DNA of 64,000 nucleotides from an uncultured Oscillospiraceae bacterium (lineage in GTDB: Bacteria; Bacillota; Clostridia; Oscillospirales; Oscillospiraceae). The notes beneath the pieces are model-generated. The model saw nothing but the letters and a program-made list of their open reading frames with translations. It did not search any database and was not told where the DNA came from. Position numbers and translations under genes: made by a program. The first letter of the stretch is position 1, and each line of letters begins with the position of its first letter. The stretch is from positions 1 to 64,000 of the forward strand of contig CAKUOS010000005.1 of assembly GCA_934670025.1 (NCBI GenBank), in the 5' to 3' direction. Shown piece after piece: positions 43,825-51,090 of this stretch.

Positions 43825-44748
43825 ATGCCTATCATGATCCCGAACGGCCTGCCGGCCGCAAAAACGCTGGCGGAGGAGAATATCTTCGTGATGAACGAGA
43901 CGCGCGCCGTCTCGCAGGATATCCGTCCGCTGCAAATTCTCGTGCTGAACCTCATGCCGACGAAGATCGCAACCGAGACGCAGCTGTCGCGGCTGCTCGG
44001 CAACACACCGTTACAGGTCGAGCTGGAGCTCATCCACACGGACAGCCACGAGTCGAAAAATACCTCGCGCGAGCATCTTCTGAAGTTTTACAAGACGTTT
44101 GAGGACGTGCGTGAGCGCCGCTTCGACGGCTTCATCATCACCGGCGCGCCGGTCGAGCAGATGCCGTTTGAGGAGGTGGAATACTGGCCGGAGCTGTGCA
44201 GGATCATGGAGTGGAGCCGCACGCACGTCCACAGCACGTTCCACATCTGCTGGGGCGCGCAGGCGGGGCTTTACTACCACTACGGCATCGGCAAGCACGC
44301 GCTGAAGGAAAAGCTGTTCGGCGTGTATCCGCACCATGTCGAGCGGCGCTCGTCGATGCTCATGCGCGGGTTCGACGACACGTTCATGGCGCCGCATTCG
44401 CGGCACACGACGGTGCTGCGCGAGGACATCGAGCGGTGCAGCAAGCTGAAGATCCTGGCCTCGTCCGAACAGGCGGGCGTGTACGCGATGGCGACCGATC
44501 AGGGGCGGCAGATCTTCATCACGGGCCATTCGGAGTATGACGCCGGGACGCTGGAGGCGGAATATCTGCGCGATAAGAACGCGGGACTGCCCATCCATGT
44601 ACCGGAGAATTACTACCCCGGCGACGACGACACGAAGCCGCCGATGGTCACGTGGCGCAGCCACGCGAATCTGCTGTATCAGAACTGGCTGAACTACTTC
44701 GTCTATCAGACCACGCCGTATGATCTTTCGGCCATCCGGCCGATTTGA
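43825..44748 (+). CDS. metA: Homoserine O-acetyltransferase (MetA family, Glu111)
   Basis: A 307-residue MetA-family acyltransferase. Nucleophile Cys142 in HICWGAQAG; the catalytic His in [16 protein letters not shown]; family start [20 protein letters not shown]. Residue 111 is Glu ([20 protein letters not shown] region). In this family Glu111 goes with acetyl-CoA and Gly111 with succinyl-CoA, so this should be the acetyl type, in agreement with the adjacent metY. It is last in the metY-metA pair; AAGGAA lies about 9 nt before its ATG. Confidence 0.93.
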   Translation: MPIMIPNGLPAAKTLAEENIFVMNETRAVSQDIRPLQILVLNLMPTKIATETQLSRLLGNTPLQVELELIHTDSHESKNTSREHLLKFYKTFEDVRERRFDGFIITGAPVEQMPFEEVEYWPELCRIMEWSRTHVHSTFHICWGAQAGLYYHYGIGKHALKEKLFGVYPHHVERRSSMLMRGFDDTFMAPHSRHTTVLREDIERCSKLKILASSEQAGVYAMATDQGRQIFITGHSEYDAGTLEAEYLRDKNAGLPIHVPENYYPGDDDTKPPMVTWRSHANLLYQNWLNYFVYQTTPYDLSAIRPI

Positions 44749-44771
44749 GAGACAGACAGTTGCTGATGGGT

Positions 44772-44984
44772 CGACCTCTCTGGCCCCTTACACGAGGAGA
44801 CTTTGAACTGTGCAAAATCCAAGGCTCCCCTTTTAAGGGGAGCTGGCGCGAAGCGCCTGAGAGGTTAAGCAGAGGGAAGCAGCAAAAAGGGGAAGCTCTT
44901 CGGCGAATTCGTATTGCCTACGCCGACCTCTCCGTCACGGCTTCGCCGTGCCACCTCCCCTTCCGAAGGGGAGGCTTTGGACTG
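44772..44984. repeat. Cluster of three interspersed palindromic repeat units
   Basis: The 310-bp gap after metA contains related units: a degenerate reverse copy at 44772-44820, a forward copy at 44822-44868 (GGCTCCCCTTTTAAGGGGAG, then GGCGCGAAGCGCC and TGAGAGGTT) and a reverse copy at 44923-44984 (CGACCTCTCCG, then GGCTTCGCC and CCTCCCCTTC). Each unit is two small hairpins plus GAGAGGT. The same unit recurs at 50.2 kb. No gene lies in the gap. Confidence 0.75.
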
Positions 44985-45008
44985 CGCGGAATTGAAAGCC
45001 AATGCAGA

Positions 45009-45046
45009 AAAAACCAGACCGCAAGTGTTTTTGCGGCCTGGTTTTT
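45009..45046. terminator. Terminator downstream of icd (and metA)
   Basis: AAACCAGACCGCAA / TTGCGGCCTGGTTT with one bulge, T-runs on both strands. Confidence 0.7.
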
Positions 45047-45058
45047 CATGGGATTTGG

Positions 45059-46264
45059 TCACGCCTCCAGGCGGGCGCGGATGGCCGCGAGGAATGCGCG
45101 GCTGGTGACGGCTTTGGGCGCTTCACCCTCGACGAGGCCGGTCAGGTCCTTCGTCATGACGCCCGCGCGGATGGTATCGAGGCAGGCGGTCTCCAGCTTG
45201 CCGGCGAACGCCTCAAGACCGGCGAGGCCGTCGAGCTGCGCGCGCTTGCGCAGTGCGCCCGTCCACGCGAAGATCGTCGCCACGGGGTTCGTGGATGTCT
45301 CTTCGCCCTTGAGGTGGCGGTAATAGTGGCGTGTGACGGTGCCGTGCGCGGCTTCATACTCCGTCGTGCCGTCCGGTGCGACGAGCACGGACGTCATCAT
45401 GGCAAGCGAGCCGAAGGCCGTGGACACCATATCGCTCATGACATCGCCGTCGTAATTCTTGCAGGCCCAGATGAAGCCGCCCTCGCTGCGGATGACGCGG
45501 GCGACCGCGTCGTCGATGAGCGTGTAGAAATACTTCAGGCCCAGCGCCTCGAACCGCGCCCGGTAGGCGCTTTCGTATTCCTCCTCGAAAATGCGCTTGA
45601 ATGCGCCGTCGTAGACCTTGGCGATGGTGTCCTTGGTAGAGAACCAGAGATCCTGCTTCGTGTCGACGGCATACTGGAAGCACGCACGCGCAAACGAGCG
45701 GATGCTCGATTCCTTGTTGTGTTCGCCCTGGAAAACGGCCGGGCCGTCGGTCTTCTGCACGAGCACGGTCTGCGCTTTGCCCGACGCACCGCGGAAGGTC
45801 ATGGTGCATTCGCCGGGCTCGTCCGTCTCAAAGCTCACGGATTTATACACGTCGCCATAGGCGTGGCGCGCGATCGTGATGGGCTTTTTCCAGTTGCGCA
45901 CGACAGGCCTGATGGAATCGATGAGGATCGGCGCGCGGAAGACCGTGCCGTCGAGGATCGAACGGATCGTGCCGTTCGGGCTTTTCCACATCTCGGTCAG
46001 CTGAGGATATTCGATCATGCGCTGCGCGTTTGGCGTGATGGTGGCGCATTTGACGGCCACGCCGTATTTTTTCGTCGCCAGCGCGGCGTCGACGGTGACC
46101 TGATCGCGCGTCTCGTTGCGGTGCAGCAGACCGAGGTCGTAATACTCCGTTTTCAGGTCGATGAAGGGGCAAAGCAGCTCGTCCTTGATCATCTGCCAGA
46201 GGATTCTTGTCATTTCGTCGCCGTCCATCTCGACGAGCGGCGTGGTCATCTGAAGTTTATCCAT
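45059..46264 (-). CDS. icd: Isocitrate dehydrogenase, NADP type (eukaryotic-like subfamily)
   Basis: A 401-residue enzyme of the subfamily II ICDH: VEMDGDEMTRILWQMIKDE at the start, VAVKCATITPNAQRM, TIRSILDGTVFRAPI, ITIARHAYGDVYK, and the metal-binding Asp block NYDGDVMSDMVSTAFGSL near residue 270, then AAHGTVTRHY. It oxidises isocitrate to 2-oxoglutarate for glutamate synthesis. It lies 10 bp after an aconitase-family gene on the same strand, so the two form the citrate-to-2-oxoglutarate branch. Citrate synthase is not in the window. Confidence 0.95.
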   Translation of the reverse strand: MDKLQMTTPLVEMDGDEMTRILWQMIKDELLCPFIDLKTEYYDLGLLHRNETRDQVTVDAALATKKYGVAVKCATITPNAQRMIEYPQLTEMWKSPNGTIRSILDGTVFRAPILIDSIRPVVRNWKKPITIARHAYGDVYKSVSFETDEPGECTMTFRGASGKAQTVLVQKTDGPAVFQGEHNKESSIRSFARACFQYAVDTKQDLWFSTKDTIAKVYDGAFKRIFEEEYESAYRARFEALGLKYFYTLIDDAVARVIRSEGGFIWACKNYDGDVMSDMVSTAFGSLAMMTSVLVAPDGTTEYEAAHGTVTRHYYRHLKGEETSTNPVATIFAWTGALRKRAQLDGLAGLEAFAGKLETACLDTIRAGVMTKDLTGLVEGEAPKAVTSRAFLAAIRARLEA

Positions 46265-46274
46265 ACGATCCTCC

Positions 46275-48509
46275 TTATGCGCGGTTTGCGTAATAGTTCA
46301 TGAGACAGCCGTCGAGCAGAATATCCATTTCATCGCCCGTCAGGCCGCGGATGTGCAGCAGAACAGGCTCCGTGCGGCCGCCGGCGTGTATGAGCGTCGC
46401 GGGGAAGTCCGTTTTCCCGGCCCGGAGCGCTTCGCGCACGCCGGGTACGAAGACATAGTCGCCGGGTTCGGCGGAGAAGGCCGCGCCCTCGTCCAGCGTA
46501 AAGGGCAGCATCCCCCAGTTGATGCAGTTGCTGCGGTAGCGCTTGGTGGCGAACTCATAGCAGATGTTGGCTGCGCCGCCGAGCACGCGCTGGCACGAGG
46601 CAGCCTGTTCGCGCGCGGAGCCGTCGCCGGGCTTGTTGGCGAAGACGCACGAGCCGAGCTGCGTGGACGGCATCAGCGCGTCCGCGTCGCCGACGCGCGC
46701 GAGGATGGCGCGAAGCGCCGCAGGAGCTGCGCCCGCACGGCGTTCGGATTCAAGCTGCGCGATGGCCTTGGCGCGCGGAACATAGTCCGGGACACGGCGC
46801 GAGAGCGTGAACTCGGCCAGCCGCAGAGGATTGGAGCGGTAGGACGACGTTTCGCCGGAGGGAATGAGCTCGTCGGTGGTCGTGACGGGGTCGCGGATGA
46901 CGGCCGCGAGGCCGAGCAGGACGTTTTCGCCGAGCGGCTGCATCTTCGGCCAGTCGGTGATGTTCGGGCCCATGACGAGCGGCTCATCGGGCTGCGGATG
47001 GCCGAAGCCGTTATAGACGCGGCGGGCGTAGACCGTCTCGTCGAAGGTATACGCATGGCGCTCGGGCGCGTAATCGACCGCGTCGGCGGGCGTGATGCGG
47101 CCGCCGTTTGCGGCCGTCGCGGCAATCGAGCGCGCGTCCATCAGGCACACGCCCGCGAACTGGCCCTCGCCGGGCTTGGAGCCCTCGCGGTTGGGGAAGT
47201 TGCGCGTCGTGTGACGCAGCGACAGGCCGTTATTGGCAGGCACGTCGCCGGCGCCGAAGCACGGGCCGCAGAAGCTGGGCTTGATGATCGCGCCCGTCTC
47301 CAGAAGCTCCGCCGTTACGCCCATGCGCGTGAGCGCAAGGCTCACCGGCACGGACGTGGGGTAGACGCTCATGGAGAAGCCGCCGTTTCCGATCGAGCCG
47401 CCGCGCAGGATCTGCGCGGCCTCGTCGATATTGTCGAACATACCGCCCGCGCAGCCGGCGATGATGCCCTGATCGGCCCAGACGCCGCCGTCGCGGATCT
47501 TATCCAGCAGGTGGACATCGGCCTTCGGCCAGCGCTTTTTCGCCTCGGCCTCCACGTCCGCGAGAAGCTCCTTCGCATTCGCAAGGAACTCGCGGATGGT
47601 GTAGGCGTTGGACGGATGGAAGGGCAGGGCGATCATCGGTTCGAGCGCGTCAAGATCCAGCTCGATCATGCGGTCGTAGTATGCGCCGTCTTCGGGCGCA
47701 AGCGGCCGGTACGCCTCCGGGCGGCCGTGGATCGCAAAGAAGCGCTTTGTCTCTTCATCTGTCTGCCAGATGGAGGACAGGCAGGTCGTCTCGGTCGTCA
47801 TGACGTCGATGCCGTTGCGGAAGTCGATGGGGAGATTCGCAATGCCGGGGCCTGCAAACTCCAGTACGCGGTTCTTGACGAAGCCGCTTGCGAACGTCGC
47901 CTTGACGAGCGCGAGGGCTGCGTCGTGCGGGCCGACGCCGCGGCGCGGCTTGCCTGTCACGTAGACGAGCACGACCTCCGGGAGGTCTGCGTCCCACGTG
48001 TGGCGCAGCAGCTGCTTGGCAAGCTCCGGGCCGCCTTCGCCGACGGCCATCGTGCCGAGCGCGCCGTAGCGCGTGTGCGAATCGGAACCGAGGATCATCG
48101 CGCCGCACGCGGCCATCTGCTCGCGCGCGTAGGAGTGGATGACGCTCTGGTTGGCGGGCACGTAGATGCCGCCGTATTTTCTGGCCGCGGACAGGCCGAA
48201 GACGTGATCGTCCTCATTGATCGTGCCGCCGACGGCGCAGAGGCTGTTGTGGCAGTTGGTCAGCGCGTAGGGAAGCGGAAATTCCTGCATACCCGAGGCG
48301 CGCGCCTGCTGGATGATGCCGACGTAGGTGATATCGTGCGAGAGCATGGCGTCGAAGGCGATTTGCAGCTTCTTTTCGTCGCCGGAGCGGTTGTGCGCCT
48401 GTAGGATGCGGTAGGCCATCGTGCGGCGGCGGCCTTCGTCCGGGGAAACGGACGCGGCGGCCTGCGGCGCGCCGTTTACGAGAAATACGCCGTGCGGGGT
48501 CAGTTTCAT
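46275..48509 (-). CDS. Aconitase-family hydratase (YbhJ-like)
   Basis: A 744-residue protein with the aconitase fold: N-terminal Fe-S domains and a C-terminal swivel domain (SNCINWGMLPFTLDEGAAF). Probable 4Fe-4S Cys are in NCHNSLCAVGG, GCAGGMFDN and SFCGPCFGAGD; substrate-site blocks include LGSDSHTRYGALGTMAVGEG. It is more like the E. coli YbhJ-type 'hydratase' than AcnA/AcnB, but the operon with icd argues that it acts as the aconitase here. It starts from an ATG at 48509 preceded by AGGGAGG. Confidence 0.82.
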   Translation of the reverse strand: MKLTPHGVFLVNGAPQAAASVSPDEGRRRTMAYRILQAHNRSGDEKKLQIAFDAMLSHDITYVGIIQQARASGMQEFPLPYALTNCHNSLCAVGGTINEDDHVFGLSAARKYGGIYVPANQSVIHSYAREQMAACGAMILGSDSHTRYGALGTMAVGEGGPELAKQLLRHTWDADLPEVVLVYVTGKPRRGVGPHDAALALVKATFASGFVKNRVLEFAGPGIANLPIDFRNGIDVMTTETTCLSSIWQTDEETKRFFAIHGRPEAYRPLAPEDGAYYDRMIELDLDALEPMIALPFHPSNAYTIREFLANAKELLADVEAEAKKRWPKADVHLLDKIRDGGVWADQGIIAGCAGGMFDNIDEAAQILRGGSIGNGGFSMSVYPTSVPVSLALTRMGVTAELLETGAIIKPSFCGPCFGAGDVPANNGLSLRHTTRNFPNREGSKPGEGQFAGVCLMDARSIAATAANGGRITPADAVDYAPERHAYTFDETVYARRVYNGFGHPQPDEPLVMGPNITDWPKMQPLGENVLLGLAAVIRDPVTTTDELIPSGETSSYRSNPLRLAEFTLSRRVPDYVPRAKAIAQLESERRAGAAPAALRAILARVGDADALMPSTQLGSCVFANKPGDGSAREQAASCQRVLGGAANICYEFATKRYRSNCINWGMLPFTLDEGAAFSAEPGDYVFVPGVREALRAGKTDFPATLIHAGGRTEPVLLHIRGLTGDEMDILLDGCLMNYYANRA

Positions 48510-48671
48510 GAAAATACGCCTCCCTGTGTTGGGATAAGTTTCAATGATATCCTATCACAGAATGACGCTTTTGAAAAGAGGAAAATGCAAAAAAGTGAAA
48601 ATATTTTATGGTTATGTAAATTTCAATGTGAAATTTGCAGGATTTAAAATTTCATCCGTCATTTTAGACGC
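48510..48671. other. AT-rich intergenic region
   Basis: Divergent control region between the hydratase and the pseudouridine synthase genes. Apart from the + strand promoter at 48672 I see only A/T-rich sequence and no convincing operator or structured RNA. Confidence 0.4.
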
Positions 48672-48700
48672 TTGCAAACGGCACGCGCTTCCGGTATGAT
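48672..48700 (+). promoter_or_regulatory. Sigma-A promoter of the pseudouridine synthase gene
   Basis: TTGCAA, 17-bp spacer, TATGAT, 25 nt before the start codon. Confidence 0.7.
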
Positions 48701-48724
48701 AGAGAAAGGAAAGGGAGGGGACGC

Positions 48725-49333
48725 ATGGCGCAGTATTATATGCTCAACAAGCCGCGGGGACTTTTGACCGCGCGGACGGATCCCAGACGCGAGACGGTCA
48801 TGGTCTGCTTCCCGGTGGAACTGCGCGAGGCGCTGCACCCGGTGGGGCGGCTGGATAAGGACACGGAGGGGCTGCTTTTGTTTACCGACGACGGGATGCT
48901 CGATGTGCGGCTGCTGCGCCCGGAGCATCATGTGGAAAAGGAATACGAATTCCGCGCGTTCGGCACGCTGACGCAGGACGATCTGCGGCAGATGGAGCGC
49001 GGCGTGGTTTTGCCCGCGACGGGCGAGATGACGCGCCCGGCACGCGCGCAGCTGCTGCAATACAGCACGATCGGCGAAAGCGAGGCGTATCTCCCCGAAT
49101 TTCGGCGGGAAAAATACCTCAAAAACCCGCAGCGGCCCGTCACGGCCGCGAAGCTCTGGATTACCGAGGGGCGCAAGCATCAGGTGAAGCTGATGGTCAA
49201 GGCCGTGGGCGCGCACGTGTTTTATCTCAGGCGGCTGGCGATGGGGCCGCTGCGGCTGGACGCAGCCCTCGCGCCGGGGCAGTATCGCGCGCTGACGGAA
49301 GAAGAGGTGCGGATGCTGCTGGAAGATGTGTAA
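48725..49333 (+). CDS. Pseudouridine synthase, RsuA/RluB family, no S4 domain
   Basis: A 202-residue RNA pseudouridine synthase. The catalytic Asp is in PVGRLDKDTEGLLLFTDDG (about residue 44) and the substrate block in ITEGRKHQVKLMVKAVG near residue 150. Relatives such as RsuA start with an S4 domain; here the protein begins directly with the catalytic domain (YYMLNKPRGLLT), so it is a short form. The target could be 16S or 23S rRNA. AGGGAGGGG precedes the ATG by 5 nt. Confidence 0.88.
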   Translation: MAQYYMLNKPRGLLTARTDPRRETVMVCFPVELREALHPVGRLDKDTEGLLLFTDDGMLDVRLLRPEHHVEKEYEFRAFGTLTQDDLRQMERGVVLPATGEMTRPARAQLLQYSTIGESEAYLPEFRREKYLKNPQRPVTAAKLWITEGRKHQVKLMVKAVGAHVFYLRRLAMGPLRLDAALAPGQYRALTEEEVRMLLEDV

Positions 49334-49366
49334 AACCCGCCGCAGAATGAAATTCTGCGGCGGGTT
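49334..49366. terminator. Bidirectional terminator
   Basis: AACCCGCCGCAGAAT / ATTCTGCGGCGGGTT with loop GAA, T-rich on both exits. Confidence 0.85.
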
Positions 49367-49370
49367 CTTT

Positions 49371-49730
49371 TCAATTTTCCGGTTCTGCGCGGTAGATGTA
49401 CCAGCCGCCGGGGTCCGGCATGAAGATCTCGACGGTGTCTTCCTCCTCGCCGAAGCGATAATAATAGCCGTCGCCGAAGTTTGACTGGTCGTTCTGCGTG
49501 GGCAGCTCGTAGCCCGGGACGCTCGTGGTGATCCGGCCGTCCGTATGGCCGCCGTTTTCGGGGCGCTCGGCTGTTTTGTAGCTGGCGCGATGGCCGGTGG
49601 TGCCGTAGAGGACGCCGTCAATCATCACGCAGGGCTTATAGTCCCAGCGCTCGGGCTCGGCCTGTTTTGCGCACGCGCAGAGCGAAAGCGCGAGCGCAAG
49701 TGCTGCGAGCAGGAATGCGATCCGTTTCAT
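49371..49730 (-). CDS. Small lipoprotein of unknown function
   Basis: A 119-residue protein with a clear lipoprotein signal: MKRIAFLLAALALALSLCAC, with the lipid-anchored Cys at residue 18 or 20. The mature part is mostly charged with Gly/Tyr-rich stretches (NFGDGYYYRFGEEEDTVEIF) and probably a small beta-structure. No family recognised. AAGGAGT lies about 6 nt before the ATG. It shares a terminator with the convergent pseudouridine synthase gene. Confidence 0.75.
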   Translation of the reverse strand: MKRIAFLLAALALALSLCACAKQAEPERWDYKPCVMIDGVLYGTTGHRASYKTAERPENGGHTDGRITTSVPGYELPTQNDQSNFGDGYYYRFGEEEDTVEIFMPDPGGWYIYRAEPEN

Positions 49731-49775
49731 GGCACAGACTCCTTTCGTATACGAGGACGTATGGACGTATGGGAG

Positions 49776-50093
49776 TTATTTTTTCCGCATATCGGGCGGC
49801 AGCTCGTTCTCGTTCTGCATGATGACGAGCGACACGCCGAGCGAAAGCAGCAAAACGATAATGGCGATGAGATAATACGGCTGGTTGGCAAGATCGGCGA
49901 TGGAGTAGCCGTTCGTCATGTCGGACACGGCGTAGCCCAGCACGAGCAGCACAAACGCGATGCCGAACAGGATCGCGCGCAGGACGTTCAGCGCCTTATT
50001 GCGCGCGAGCAGGAAACCGAAGAACGCATCGCTGCTGTCAAACTGATCGCCGGCCTTCCACGGGGTGAACAGGCGGCAGAGGAGATCTTTCAT
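49776..50093 (-). CDS. Small membrane protein, unknown function
   Basis: A 105-residue protein with an amphipathic start (MKDLLCRLFTPWKAGDQF), two hydrophobic segments (about residues 36-55 and 70-90) and a polar end with ELPPDMRKK. The start at 50093 has AAAGGGG 7 nt upstream; the open frame extends further but into a palindromic repeat. No family recognised. Confidence 0.65.
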   Translation of the reverse strand: MKDLLCRLFTPWKAGDQFDSSDAFFGFLLARNKALNVLRAILFGIAFVLLVLGYAVSDMTNGYSIADLANQPYYLIAIIVLLLSLGVSLVIMQNENELPPDMRKK

Positions 50094-50180
50094 GGCGTAT
50101 GCCCCTTTCTGTGATACAGAAAGTATAGCAGACTTCCGGAAAAAACGCAATGCCGAAGCACAGACGTGTCTCCGACGGCC

Positions 50181-50296
50181 CGACCTCTTCGCCTCGCTGC
50201 GCTCGGCACCTCCCCTTCGCAAGGGGAGGCTTGGATTTTGCGCAGTCTAAAGCCTCCCCTTCGCAAGGGGAGGTGGCCCGAAGGGCCGGAGAGGTC
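50181..50296. repeat. Inverted pair of the palindromic repeat family
   Basis: A reverse unit (50181-50247) and a forward unit (50249-50296) share CCTCCCCTTCGCAAGGGGAG and the flank GGAGAGGTCG, head to head. They are close relatives of the units after metA. Confidence 0.8.
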
Positions 50297-50299
50297 GAC

Positions 50300-50326
50300 G
50301 GCGCAGGAGCCAGAGGCTCCTGCGCC
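50300..50326. other. Hairpin downstream of the Cys-rich gene
   Basis: GGCGCAGGAGCC / GGCTCCTGCGCC with loop AGA and no T-run; possibly an mRNA end on the minus strand. Confidence 0.45.
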
Positions 50327-50335
50327 ATGTTGCGC

Positions 50336-50611
50336 TTATCCCGAGCAGCGATTGCAGCCGCACGGACGGCGGCAGCAGGAATTGCAGCCGCACGAGGTGT
50401 TTGTGCCGGTGGAAGTACCGGCGACGGTCCCGGACGAACCGGACGAATTCTGACACGTGCAGGTGCACGTGCAGCTCGGGTTCGTCGTCGACGTGCCGCC
50501 GACAGAACCGGACGACTGCTTGCAGCAGGGGTTGCAGCAGGGGTTGCAGCAGCGCTGCTGCACAAAATCGGGGAAAACGATGCCGTTACAGCTGTTGCAG
50601 GAAGAACACAT
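50336..50611 (-). CDS. Cysteine-rich small protein, unknown
   Basis: A 91-residue protein with about one fifth Cys. The N-terminus has MCSSCNSC, then CCNPCCNPCC, a Ser/Thr/Gly linker, CTCTCTC, a second linker and the end CGCNSCCRRPCGCNRC. Cys come in pairs and CxC repeats on both sides of two low-complexity linkers. AGGAGG lies 8 nt before the ATG and a terminator ends the transcript before it, so it is a real gene. It has no signal peptide and no recognised family. Spore coat or metal-binding functions are possible but unsupported. Confidence 0.65.
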   Translation of the reverse strand: MCSSCNSCNGIVFPDFVQQRCCNPCCNPCCKQSSGSVGGTSTTNPSCTCTCTCQNSSGSSGTVAGTSTGTNTSCGCNSCCRRPCGCNRCSG

Positions 50612-50625
50612 ACGAAAAACCTCCT

Positions 50626-50657
50626 GAAAAAATCTCCGGGAGCGGGTGCTCCCGGAG
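50626..50657 (-). terminator. Terminator upstream of the Cys-rich gene
   Basis: CTCCGGGAGC / GCTCCCGGAG with loop GGGT; on the minus strand it runs into ATTTTTT. Confidence 0.8.
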
Positions 50658-50686
50658 CATTCTATGGCGCAGGTGCGCGGATGGTG

Positions 50687-50776
50687 TCAGGCTTTGTCGG
50701 TTTTTGCCTCGACCGGCGGTACCGGCCGGTCCTGCACGGGCTGCGGACGGCTGTTTGGCGTCGGCGCCTGCTTCAT
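50687..50776 (-). CDS. Possible 29-residue peptide
   Basis: A short frame (MKQAPTPNSRPQPVQDRPVP...) lies between two minus-strand terminators (50777-50810 and 50626-50657). It is Pro- and Gln-rich. A GGGGTGA before the ATG could act as a ribosome site but is part of the preceding hairpin. Weak candidate; the stretch may hold only an unread leader. Confidence 0.25.
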   Translation of the reverse strand: MKQAPTPNSRPQPVQDRPVPPVEAKTDKA

Positions 50777-50810
50777 AAAAATCACCCCGCCGGTAGTTTT
50801 CGGCGGGGTG
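50777..50810 (-). terminator. Terminator of the rqcH-region operon
   Basis: CACCCCGCCG / CGGCGGGGTG; on the minus strand followed by ATTTTTA. Confidence 0.8.
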
Positions 50811-50817
50811 CGGACGT

Positions 50818-51090
50818 TTATTCGTCCTGCGTGAGCTTCACGATGTCCTGGAACTTGGCGATGACACGGTCAAAATTCTCTTTCCGGTGCGGAAACAGGC
50901 ATCCGGAGCAGTCCTTGATGCCCTTTTCGTTGTAGCGGAAATTGCCGCCGCATTTGCGCCCGAGCGCGTACAGCGGGCAATAGCAGAACAGGCAGTTGAA
51001 ATTCTCGGGGTGCTCCGTCTTGTGGCAGGGGAAATATTCGCAGTCCTTATGCTGAAAAAAGGCATAGTTGCGCGTAGCTGCTTTCATCAT
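50818..51090 (-). CDS. Cysteine-rich small domain protein
   Basis: A 90-residue metal-binding-like protein matching the 'cysteine-rich small domain' pattern: NYAFFQHKDCEYFPCHK, then NFNCLFCYCPLYALGRKCGG and GIKDCSGCLFPHRKENFD. Eight Cys and several His suggest a metal site. Function unknown. Two adjacent ATG codons (51090, 51087) are possible; GGAG lies 5 or 8 nt upstream. It overlaps the rqcH stop, so it is the last gene of the mrnC-rqcH operon. Confidence 0.8.
   Translation of the reverse strand: MMKAATRNYAFFQHKDCEYFPCHKTEHPENFNCLFCYCPLYALGRKCGGNFRYNEKGIKDCSGCLFPHRKENFDRVIAKFQDIVKLTQDE

Noticed and set aside
46353..48404. A + strand frame of 683 codons opposite the hydratase gene
   Set aside because: No domain recognisable; the opposite frame is a clear aconitase-family protein.
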